64,000 nucleotides of DNA from the NCBI GenBank assembly GCA_000310025.1, contig FN649736.1, positions 4,656,315 to 4,720,314 on the forward strand, in the 5' to 3' direction. The position numbers and the translations under genes were made by a program. Shown piece by piece: positions 46,617 through 57,338 of the stretch (positions are counted from its first letter, which is position 1; the number at the start of each line of letters is the position of its first letter). The notes under the pieces are model-generated. The model worked only from the letters and a program-made list of their open reading frames with translations. It ran no database searches and was not told where the DNA came from. The DNA is from Ectocarpus siliculosus (lineage: Eukaryota > Sar > Phaeophyceae > Ectocarpales > Ectocarpaceae).

Positions 46617-47822
46617 ATGGGCGTGCAGTGCGTGCACCGCTAGCTTGTTTTGTTTTCAGCCGTTGGGGCTGATGTGGGCAATTTTTGAAAAATCTTGTTT
46701 CTGATTTTTTGCGGCATGTTGTCAAAAAGGTTCGGAAATGGAACCAACGCCATAAAATAGAACAGAAAGAGAGCGTCAATTATCTGCAATTTTTTTCGGT
46801 GGGTTCGCCGTAGTTGTCGAGATATGGAGGATTCAGTGGAGTAAAGTCCCTTCGCTGGCGATGGTAATAGGTCCATAACTCTTGATCCAGAGCGAACCCA
46901 CCGCTTTTGAAAGGCTTATTCGAAAGCTACTGGCGAGAGCTTTCGAACGCACATTTGTTTGTCGCCCAATTCTTTTGACAACCCTTTCAAAAAAATCACC
47001 CCGCCCCAAAAATGTGGGACAATCGATGGAACTGTAGGAAACAAAATCGTGGCAAAAGCGTCTTGCTTCGTCTTTACAAGTTAGGGCCGCTCTTTTCCAC
47101 AGGACACAAGAGCAACGCTGTCCGCCGTCCTGCCCGACATAGCTTTCTCAGCCAAAAAAGCAAGCACAGCATTAGCGCCAAACAAGGCGTCCGTGACAAA
47201 GATCCCGATAATGCCACCACACTACATTAGCACACTGGTAAGGCCAAGAAAAACGGCATGTAATCAGGAAGGGAATACTAGAGGGGTCAGTCAATCTAAT
47301 CGAGGAATCATGTCCCTTACCGCACCCCCACCAACCCATCTCCCTCCGTCGAAAGAACCCGAAGTCAATCGGTCATACTGCCTGTAGGCGGGAAAGAAAG
47401 CAACGAGAATGCTTCCCCTGCACGCGGCGTCCTTCCTCTATTTCCTAATGAAATGAAACCTCACGATATCACTAAACCGTACCAGGTATATATTAAAATC
47501 AAGAAAACTCGAGATGACTAAACTGTTGGGAATTGTGCGACGGTGTCCCCAGAAATGCACTAATTTCGACACCATTTCACTCTGTTGGTTTTGAAAAACA
47601 TCACCGAAATCTACAACCAGCGACGGTGGGTGCTATTTCACAGCTGGGAGAAAGGACTAAAAACGAGCTCCTTGCGAGGATTGCTCTCTCTGTCTCTCTC
47701 CGCTCCTCCACAACAACGGCGCGCTCCCCTCTCAGCCACTGGAGCTGCGTGGCTCCTATCGCGACCATGGGCAGTCAGTCACACTTGCGTGTTCTAATGT
47801 TTGTTCCTTGCGCAGATCCAAT
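46617..47822. other. Spacer without a supported gene
   Basis: The 46.64-46.99 kb part is AT-richer than its surroundings and has short inverted motifs such as gaaagctactggcgagagctttc (46921-46943). No gene was found in the rest. Confidence 0.5.
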
Positions 47823-50268
47823 TTACTTCTTATCCCCCTCCTCCTCCTTCCCCGAGACCTTGTCGACGATGTCGTCGAAGAGCATCTTCCACGTGTTCTG
47901 CGGCTTGTTGCAGCTCTCCACGTAGATAAGGTGGGTCCCGAACTGCGTCTCTACCGGGCCTGGAATCACACACAGAGGACAACACCAAAAAGGCACAAAT
48001 AGAGGTGTATTGGAAGTCGAGCCTGGTTCGGGTCCCACTGCAGCAGGACCTCAACAAATTGCCTGGTAGCTACATCATACGGTGTCGAACCAAACCTACG
48101 CCGAGAATACATGTGACAGCTGGGCCAGTACAGCGTATGCGTAGGGTGCGGAATCTCTCAATGCGTGTGTTGTCTGTTGACATATGTAGAGGGCTTCTCT
48201 CTCAAGGCAGAATCAGATCGCACTCATGTCGTGTTGTAGATGGACGGAAAACAGGTCAACCGATTTCGCCGGCAGGATAAGAACGCTACCACACCCGCCG
48301 CCAACACCATCGCCACAAACAAAAACAACGACGAGACTCAATTTTTCCACGATCCTCCCAGGAAAACGGAAAGAGGAAGACTCACCGTGGACCACTCCGA
48401 GCTCCCCGTTGAACGCGATGTCGTCAAATTCGGGAACCGTCTCCCCACGAGCCAGCAGCTTCAGTCTACCCCCCCTGGGCTGCACACACCAGAAGAGCCG
48501 GAACATCGCAAGTAGCCGCACGCACAGGTGAAAAAGAGGTAGGTATTCTTCCTCGACAGACGTTGGACACTCTGACTGGCCCTCGATCGTTCTCTCTAGT
48601 TTGCGGTTGCCACAATTTCTTGGTGTTTGGCGGCGACGGTAGCGGGATTTGATCAAGGGTTATCTTCCAACATTTCATCGTCGACACCACCGTGACAAGA
48701 GGGAATCGTCCAAGACGGACGTTGGGGAGATATGACCCAAGCCAAGAGGTAAAGGCCACCTCCACACACATGTGTGGATATTACAACGGATCCCTCCGTC
48801 GTGAGCTCCTAGATGCCGGAATTGCGGTGCCGTTCAGCTGGGCCCATGCAACACCGCGCTCGACCTCCAATTTGGCGGGGTGCGTACGGTGGTTCCATGA
48901 CCCAACACCCTACAAAATCCAACGCCGTCCAGCTGTAGAAAAAAAATGCTCGGCTCACCGCACTGGTACACGTGCTCATCTTCTCCGCCACTTCGGAGAA
49001 CTTGTCGAGGTCTCCCGCGATCTCTTCCTTGGCCTCCTCGAGCTTGGAGCGACCCTCCTCTCCCTTCTCCTCGACCAAGATGTGCCTCACCCGCGCGTAG
49101 CGGGGGTCCGACATCTTCTCCAGCGTCCCCTTGAAGTCGAAGCCCATCGACAACGATGACGTTGATGTCCTTGCTACAAGTTTGATTGCAGCGAGCGAAC
49201 GTTTTGAGGGTTTTGGGGATATGGACACCATTTGTGTGCAAATAATAATATTTAGTGTAGGGCCAACATGACGGCGTGAGGTATCAAAAGTCCTCGCGGG
49301 GGAAATGTCGGTGAAATAAATGTATCTACGTTGTGATTAACACTGGCAGTACTTGTAGATGTCAGGCGGTTTTCTTTCACAACATCTCGCGACAGCGTTT
49401 GGATCGACCTGCGGCACCACTGGAAGCCAGCCGACCTGCAGGCTACAGCAGTACGTCTGCAACGGTGGGACATAGCGCAGGAAATTCTTGAGTATAGATG
49501 ATGGTCATATCGCCCCACCACATTCCAACACGACCCTTCAACACCGGTGGAATATCGATGCCTCGCAGTTTCACATCTAGGAGTAGTAGTGTTGTAGAGT
49601 TCCCAAGCCGCCTCGATCAAATGTAACGTCTACATAGCGCTCCGACGAATGATAACTTGCAGATTACCGTCTCTACAGCAGTATGTCTCTCTGCTATATG
49701 TTGTGGTCGTAGGGTCAGGGCACAGCAAGCAGTTGGCGCTCGCGGGTAGGTGCTGCCACACTATTGTCAAGAAAAAATCATATTCAGTCAAACGAACAAG
49801 GCAGGTCACATCACCACAAGATCTACGGATGTGAGTGCCTGTCGGCGGGGAACTGGAAAAGCTAGCATCCCAGCTGCTGTAGATGCCGTAGAAAAAAACA
49901 GCATTTCTCTTCCGGCAGAACATGTCTGTCTGCAATCTGGAGCAGGAATTTGCTCCTCGCTCTGCTCATGAGCCTTGCCCACATCATACCACAAACCAAC
50001 ACCACGATGGCAGCAACGCCATGACGGCTAGAGTTAGCGGTTAATATTTCCAGGAAGAGCAGCAATCGCGCCAGCACTAACCCGCCGCCCTGCACACCAA
50101 GCAGCATGTAGTAGCAGTAGCCGCAGAACGACACATCAACAAGGCAGAGTTGACCTTACCTGGTGTGCCCACAGCCGAGCGCGCATTCCGGCAGATAGAA
50201 GGCGCAGGGACGAACCCGGCCACGCTCACCAGCACGCACAATAGAAGCAGTATCGTTTCCCGCATCAT
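47823..50268 (-). CDS. Parvulin-type peptidyl-prolyl cis-trans isomerase with bipartite plastid-type presequence
   Basis: The enzyme catalyses proline cis-trans isomerisation during protein folding. Exons: 50268-50160, 49173-48959, 48479-48386 and 47959-47823 (stop); the junction phases 1, 0 and 1 match. Exon 1 encodes a signal peptide (MMRETILLLLCVLVSVAG) followed at once by FVPAPS and a basic stretch (CRNARSAVG). That is the heterokont plastid presequence: signal peptide, Phe at the cleavage site, then a transit peptide. The mature part is one PpiC/rotamase domain of about 125 residues: ARVRHILVEE, KFSEVAEKMS, GGRLKLLARGETVPEFDD, and GPVETQFGTHLIYVE, ending in an acidic and basic tail. The usual CPSGKKGGDLGWF of parvulins is replaced by CTSAPRGGRLKLL. 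An alternative single-exon start at 49231 in the same frame exists but lacks the signal peptide. Plastid location is inferred from the presequence only. Confidence 0.88.
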
Positions 50269-51392
50269 GTCTCTCGCTTGCTGTGGCACGAGGAGAGGAG
50301 AGCAGCAGGATACCGACTGCAACCAGACGCACCTCGCTCGGAGTTTTGCGCCCGCTCTCCCCGCTGTCTTTCACAGTCCCTCGATCTGCGGAGCCCCCTC
50401 CTAGCTCAGGGAGGTGTTGTTGGGGGCTCCGCCGTTTCCCTCTGGCCACGCTGCAGCTGTCTCGCGCTGTCCATTGTGTCTGGAGAGCAGCTGGCGTGGT
50501 ACATGGCTCGATCAACGGGAGAAGGGTGAGATTGTGTAGCAGAAGTGTATTGGATTTGGAAGCTGACTACACATTGTATTTTTTGCACGGTTCCTCAGGT
50601 ACCCACTTGCAGTATATTGTACGGACGTCGCATTTTTGAATTTGAAAGTTGTCAAATTCGTTCGATAGTAAAGCATTAGCGCCCCCGTTGTTCCTCTGTT
50701 GGGGGTTAGCCTTGGAATGGTCTGTCAATGGTAAGATTTCACCCTATTGCTGAGTGGTTGTTGCGCTGTTGCACTGTGTTTTCAAGAGTCGAAATGGGCA
50801 GAGACTCGGTAGTAGGACTAAGAGCTCTTTGTCTCTTCCTGTGCCCTTGTACAGCACCCACTCACTGACGGTTGGGATATGCGGTCTCTTGCCTCACTCA
50901 ACTCGAAGGGTAGGTGCATTAACTACATCCGTGCTCTGTAGTTCACGGCGTGAATATGTACTGCTGTACGCATCAAACATCGCGACAATGTTCGGAGCGT
51001 GCAAGCTTTCAGACATGGAGTGTCAAAGGATTGCCATTGTACCCGCGGTGGGCACGCCATTCTACACCACTCCCGTTACGACGGGTAGCGTTTATGTTGG
51101 ATAGTTTCTCTTGGGGTCTGCTCAAGTATCCATGGAAATATCCGTAATAGTTTTAAATGATGTGCATGATTTGTTTCGTGTGCAGAAGAGCACGGCGATC
51201 ACCGCAACTGCTGTGTATGGCCATCCTTGTCTTAGAGGAGTGTATTCTCCTTTATGCCTCACGGCAGCCAAAGGCAATCACTCCAGCACGTCGGCACTTG
51301 TACCAGTGCGGAACGCGCAAGCTCTAATAGGTTCCGCCGAGGCTGGGGTTGTTAGTTGCCGGGGCCATGCTACGAATGGTCGCCATATAGAT
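50269..51392. other. Upstream region of the parvulin gene, no gene found
   Basis: No frame with coding character or recognisable domain is seen on either strand between the parvulin start and the TTG microsatellite. Confidence 0.5.
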
Positions 51393-51403
51393 TCAAGTGT
51401 TGC

Positions 51404-51443
<40 letters not shown>

Positions 51444-51451
51444 GCTGTTTC

Positions 51452-51483
<32 letters not shown>

Positions 51484-51484
51484 C

Positions 51485-51518
<34 letters not shown>

Positions 51519-51685
51519 GCTGTTGTTGTTGTTGCTTCTATTGTTATTGTTGCTGTTGTNNNNNNNNNNNNNNNNNNNNNNNNNNNNNNNNNNNNNNNNN
51601 NNNNNNNNNNNNNNNNNNNNNNNNNNNNNNNNNNNNNNNNNNNNNNNNNNNNNNNNNNNTTGTTGTTGTTTGTTGTTGCTGTTTC

Positions 51686-51725
<40 letters not shown>

Positions 51726-51736
51726 GCTGCTGTTTC

Positions 51737-51778
<42 letters not shown>
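51393..51778. repeat. (TTG)n / (GTT)n microsatellite interrupted by an assembly gap
   Basis: TTG units with occasional CTG or TTTC interruptions flank a run of Ns. Long Val, Leu, Cys, Asn or Thr homopolymer open frames here are by-products of the repeat. Confidence 0.97.
51560..51659. other. Assembly gap (100 N)
   Basis: There are exactly 100 Ns inside the TTG tract. The round number suggests a placeholder rather than a measured gap. Confidence 0.99.
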
Positions 51779-52240
51779 CTTCACATTCATAACCGTTCCG
51801 GTCTCCGCTCAGTACCTTATAACAAGTGTAGGGGTTCTTAACCGAGCTTACAAATGGCGCTGTGGTTCTCAAATTTCGAGTTTTTTTTGGCTCAATTTCT
51901 TAACTCCTGGGTTCTCATGTGCGGGCGCGTTCTGTACAAAACCTCAACGTGAATATGCGCTGTACCTGAAGTTGGATTTTAGCACAGCTTTGAGTTTTTC
52001 GTCGAATATGTTCCCGTGCACCCACTACTACAGAACGGGCGCGGAGATAAGAATCGCCAAAATCGGCTCGAGGCTCAGTTTCTAAGTTTCATCGCTACTG
52101 CTGTCGAGAATTTTTTAGAGTGTAGTTGAGGATCCACCGCTGAGCTGATAATTCGTAACCCTACTTTGTTGTTTTTCGTGAAGATTTGAACCTGCCTCTC
52201 TCTGCTTGTTATTGGACTATTTCTGAACTGCGGGCCCGTT

Positions 52241-52955
52241 GTGTACACCAGCGGGAGTGCCGCCAACGGTAAGAAGAAAGCGTCCGCTACCAAGAAACCT
52301 CGTGGGTCGTCGGCGAAGAAGGGTTCGCCTGCGCCCTCCAAGAGAAAAGCCGCGGGAGCGAAAGGGAAGGGGAGGAGGAGGGTGTCGGACGACCAGATCG
52401 CCAATCAGCTCAAGGTCGTCAAGCAAATCAAGGCAAGACTTCCGCGCTTTCTTCTTCTTCTATGCGCGCGCGTGTATTGCCCTTGCACGAGCTGTCGAGA
52501 CCTCGGTGTTAGTTATGTCACCTTCCAGTGTAGTTTTGCGTTTGCTTTTTTGTCCTGAATTTTTTGCTGACTTCTTTTGCGTTCGTGGAAACAGCCCTGC
52601 TTCGGGCTTGGTTTCGGCGTGGCGGAGGGTCGGCCGTCGACACAAGTGAAGGGAGAAGGGAACCATAACCCGGGACGGATTTAATCGCCAATCATTCGAA
52701 GCTGCATATCCTTGTTTCGCATGCGCGAAAATCTTGTTTCGCATGCGCGAAAAGCCGCACCATCCACTCGCTTGGTGGCCACCAGAGCGTTTTCAAATTT
52801 GTGTTCGTCCGTGTCAAAACGACATGATGTCCTTGCACGCCTCTATCGCTCAACACGGACAGGCGAGGCTGAAGGATGTTGTCGGCAGATTCGAAGAGGC
52901 GTATCCCGAGGGACTGGATTTTGCGCCCAACTCCAACGACGCAGACTTCGCGTGA
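52241..52955 (+). CDS. Small basic chromatin-like protein, exons partly resolved
   Basis: The first open segment (about 52241-52436) encodes a Lys/Ala/Ser-rich stretch with GKKKASATKKPRGSS, KRKAAGAKGKGRRR and then VSDDQIANQLKVVKQIK; it has the composition of a linker-histone tail or an AT-hook protein. After ATCAAG the sequence reads gcaaga, a possible GC donor. The last segment, ending at 52955, encodes LHASIAQHGQARLKDVVGRF and EEAYPEGLDFAPNSNDADFA before the stop. No ATG is seen in frame upstream of 52241, so at least one 5' exon is missing and the acceptor of the last exon is not fixed. I do not recognise the family; nuclear location is inference from composition. Confidence 0.5.
52711..52754. 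repeat. Two tandem 22-bp units containing TTTTCGCGC
   Basis: The unit cttgtttcgcatgcgcgaaa plus two bases is repeated twice without spacing. On the minus strand each unit reads ttttcgcgcatgcgaaa, which contains an E2F-type core (TTTTCGCGC). It lies in the presumed intron of the small basic gene. Confidence 0.7.
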
Positions 52956-53065
52956 ACCAGCAAACACAACACCAGGTTTGTTTTCACAGCAGCAGGGTCT
53001 CCCCAGTGCTTACGAACGAGTGCGGCATTTCGTCAGCAACGTCGAATATTTCTTTGGGTGACAGC

Positions 53066-53368
53066 ATGCCTGTTTATCCACCGAATGGGCAAGTAGCGAC
53101 GCTGAGAGAGTCGCCAAGGGTAGTATCGAAGCTGGGAGAATTGAGAGCGTTGCCGACAGCCGCGGTATTGGCGAGGCTGAAGCAACACCGACTGTATGCC
53201 CAGGGTGTAGCGGAGAGCACGGGCATACCACAGCAGTGGCTGGAAGGGGCGGTTACGGATGAAATGCTGGTGTATCATCCAGAAACCGTCACGACACGCT
53301 GCCGAGACTTGGGGTCTACCCGCCCTGGTAACTATTTTAGGCATCAGTTGTGGGGCTCTCCACTTTGA
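53066..53368 (+). CDS. Hypothetical ORF of 100 codons
   Basis: An ATG-to-stop frame starts MPVYPPNGQVATLRESPRVV and contains an amphipathic stretch (AAVLARLKQHRLYAQGVAES). Codon use looks reasonable, but there is no family resemblance and no splice or neighbour support. It may be chance or part of a repeat. Confidence 0.2.
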   Translation: MPVYPPNGQVATLRESPRVVSKLGELRALPTAAVLARLKQHRLYAQGVAESTGIPQQWLEGAVTDEMLVYHPETVTTRCRDLGSTRPGNYFRHQLWGSPL

Positions 53369-56300
53369 ATGGAACACAAGAAATATTTCAGACGGAGTTC
53401 TGACATCCTCCGCTTGTTTTCTTGTTTTCTATGCGCTCTACTCTTTTGCCGCAGGGTTCTGTTCGGAGCGGCTGCCCTTTCGTCTGCGAGGCGGGTGCTC
53501 GGCTCACTCTTCGCTGTCATCTATCGCGCAGGGGCAGCACCAAGAGTTTCGGGGTTGTTGGCGAAGAGCGCGAAGGAGGTTCGACGCCCATGCAAAGGAA
53601 GGAAACAGCTTCCAGGGACAGTTCGCGAGAGATACCGACTCTTCTCTTCTGCAAGGGATGAATCGCAAACCCAGAATGAGGAGGCCGGCATGACGCGTGG
53701 TGTCTGGGATCGGAACCACCAAGCACAGCCCGTAGCCCCCGTTCCGCGGCGAATTTTCTGGTGCGGAATGAACGGTTCCGGTTCGGCGACAAGTTGCGGA
53801 TAGATGACCCCACTTGTTGTCTGTTACCAGTACAACCGAGGAGGTTCTGGGTAGGCCGCCACCGTCACTGCCACCATCTGGCCGAGCTTGGAGCTTGCAG
53901 CGAGATAGACGGAATTGATTTTTTTTTTTCCGGAGGGACTGTAGCAGAACGAGGGCACCACTCTTCCAACTGTCGAGGACGCGTTTCGGAAGGTGTGACC
54001 GCAGCATGTGCGTGTATTTTTATTATTGGCATCGACCGTGCTAAACGGTGACCAATGAAATGACGTCAGTCTCAGTGCGGCTGAAAGCGTGAAATGCGCT
54101 TTTGTGCTCTACCTTTCCTGCCTGCAGTGCGTACCGTAGATGAAAAATATCTTCCAAGACTTGTGCTTGAGCTCTCCCCGCCATATTGTTGTCATGCCAG
54201 CATCTTGAAGTCGCTTGCACTTCCTGTTTGGCCGGCCCATCAGGACTGGCTGTCGTGAGCTGTCGTAAAAGTACTACACGTGACCCGTGTTCCAGGGCTC
54301 AGGCGTTTGGTTGGCGCCGTAAAAAAATCAAAGAAAGCTTTCCTGGTTCATCGATTGACCCACCCCCGACAGGCAGGCAGATCGGAACAACAGAACTCTC
54401 GAGAGGAAAATATATTTCGCCTGCCAAGAACGTGGTGATCTTATTCGAGGCCTCTGGGAAATGCCTTCAAGGGAATTGTCAACACCATACATGGTCGACC
54501 AGGAGATGTTCTCCAAGTTGCACCTCCTTTCTCTCCTTTGTGGATAGACTTCCCCTATCAAAAACGCAAAGAATCTTTTTGAGTCGTGCCCATCATTCCG
54601 TGTTTCGTTCTTCTACCGCTGTGTGCCCTCTCCCGCGGGGAGGCAGGGGGCGTTTGTTGGGCTAGGACCCGTGCATCGGAGCGGAAGAGATTAAACAGGT
54701 CCCAATTGCGTACCCCCGGAAGCGTGAGAGAAATACAGTGAACGACTCCAGGCAATCCGACGCTTTTACCCAAATACTCATCTTGTGTTCGAGCGGGACT
54801 AATGCCAGATACGCAAGATTTTAGGACGGCGTCTCCCGAAAGCAACCGTTGCCTTTGGAGAGGCATTGCCCTCTCTTGATTGAGTTACGTGTAAATATGC
54901 TGTTTTCCGTCCCACAGGAGAACAGGGATAGCAAGACGACGCCAAGACGCTAGCAGGCGATACTTCCGAACAACCCCCCCCCCCCCGCGCCAAAGCTGCC
55001 CCCTCCAAAACCTCCGGCCTTAAAATACACCCACGGAAAACAACAACCACCAAAACAATCCGGTGCGTGACGCTTACATATCTTGTCTGCTGTCTGCTCT
55101 CACCCCTGCCGACCGAAAAAAACGAAGAAAGGGAAGGTGTTGCGACAAAATATTCGTTGTGAAAACAAGTTGCACAGTCTAACCACGAAAAAAAAACACA
55201 GAACCAAATCCGAGCAAGTACAAGCGTGCCAGGAAAACACGACACGAACGAACGTAACCTCATCTGTAACAACTGTAAAGCGGTAAAAGCCCTATTTGAA
55301 TACCAACCCCGTTTCCCTCTCCCGTCTTTTGGCCAAGAACAAAAAAAAACGTGACGCGGAGCGACAGCTTTCTCTCCTATGCACTGTTGGTCGGAGATCA
55401 TGCATGTCTAAGATGACAAGCATCACAAGAGAGACCCAACTTTTTCCCAACACGCCACTCCGAAAAAAGGGCTTTGAAATCGATTCAGATTAGTTAAGTT
55501 TAAATCTATTGAGACGCTGTCAAAAACGCTCCCGCTAAAACAATCCCCCATGACGCTTGCATCCCCACGTTGTAAATCATGCAGACATATAAAAGCCACG
55601 TTCGTATGCACACTTATTGCTTCGCGCGCACACCAACAGAAACAAACTGCTCGGAAACTGCACAACATCCAGTCCCGAACTAAAGAACCAGAAAAATACC
55701 ATTTTCTCTCGACCACTTACACACAACCCGCGAATATTCCTCTGCTTTCTCTGTTCTATCTCCACGGCAACAGACAAAGAGATAAAAATACCCACGCCTG
55801 GCCAAGGGTGTGACTTTCCCTTTTCTACCAGTCACGTCACGCTCATCGAAACGCACAAGAACGAATATTGATGTGTCCTCCTTGTCCCAACCCCGTCGCC
55901 TCCCTACATAATTTTTGCGCCGTCTCCACGAGAACACCAACAAACAAAATGACGCGCCGACGTGTGGTGAGCCAACCCCCGACACCATTTTCATGAAAGG
56001 ACCCCCCGAGAGACGCGCGCGCACACGAAAACCAGCGCAGATGACACTAGCCACAGCGCTGCGCCTACTATTGGGGGCGACGACCGCAAAAAGCAGGTCT
56101 TGGGGTGGGGGGATCATACGCCGCGCGGACAGTGTGAGAGTACGCACTTCTTTCTACTCACTTTTCTGCCACGCCATGGGCCATCGAACACAACCAAATG
56201 TACGCCGCCCTGTGTGCATCTCGCAGAGCCGGGAACAGGGAATAACGTCGGGTTTTCCCCCCAACAAGGAAGGCGTACGTACGCACAGGAAACGTCAATC

Positions 56301-57338
56301 AGCACCCCCCGTGTTCGGTTCAAGGCTAACGCGTTCAAGCAACCCGAGGATAGAGGTCACAACGAGACCGTCTTTGCAGCTACTGCACAAAGCTTCAAGT
56401 ATGGACGGCGCAGGTGTTCCAACGCCTTGGGGATGCTGTGGACGAACGGAAAACTTGTCTTCAAATGCCCTTTCCCCGCCTCGGAGTATCGAAAAACGCG
56501 TCCAGCATTCCGTCCGCCTGGAGGAGAGACAAGTCGCGCAATCAGAGGCCGGGGAGGCTCCTCAAAATCTTTCCACGACCCTTGACGCGAGCCAACAACC
56601 CGTGTGAATCACAACAGCAACGAAACTTTCAACCAGAACAAGACCTGTGTTAGCTCAAAAGGAGAAATGCAAGGGCTGGTGGCTTGTGATATGAGAGCTC
56701 TACCGATTCCTTTGCACACGGCCGCAGATCGTGATTTCAGTGGCTTGACAACCAGCCCTGAACAAAGGGCGGAAGCCGCCGTGGGCAAAAACGACGTAAC
56801 TGTTCTCAGACTACAGCATGTGTCTACCGTATGCCACCGCATCCAAAAGATAACACACCCGGTGACGACATTCTTGGCGCTTAAAAAAATGGGGTCTACG
56901 TTTTAATCCTCAAACTGGTTGAGCATCAAAAATATCACCCCCGGGTGTTTGTGTGGTATCTATCGTGCATATATTGTCGTGTGAAATACATACACGGGTA
57001 AATGGCTTCACAGCAATAATGCTGTTCGAAATGCGTCCCAGGATACAGCTGAGGTAAATTCCTGGACAAGAGTGCAAACCACAAGAAATATCTTTCGACC
57101 ACACTGCTATTCGAATCAAGATATACCGCCCCCTGCGCCGTCTACTGCCAACCACCAGGTACACGGGAATACCACAGCAGTCACGAAAACCAAAAAGGTA
57201 ACCCATCTAACGTACAGATACACTGGGGTTAATCGATGCAACGGTCGAATTGTAGCCTCGCTATTGTTCGGAAACTCTGAATGACAAAAAATACGTTTTA
57301 GGCAGATGGATTTCGAAAGTACGCCAGCACTAACGCAC
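53369..57338. other. Intergenic stretch without supported genes
   Basis: I found no frame with recognisable domains or paired splice signals on either strand. There are C-runs near 54976 and A-rich tracts at 55.1-55.5 kb. The E2F gene's last located exon ends at 57339, and its remaining 3' end probably falls in the right-hand part of this stretch. Confidence 0.45.

Noticed and set aside
51393-51792. Long open frames of Val, Leu, Cys, Asn or Thr repeats
   Set aside because: They are translations of the TTG microsatellite and the N gap in every frame.
55915-56607. 230-codon plus-strand open frame
   Set aside because: Composition looks random, no domain is recognisable, and it overlaps other equally long frames in the same region.
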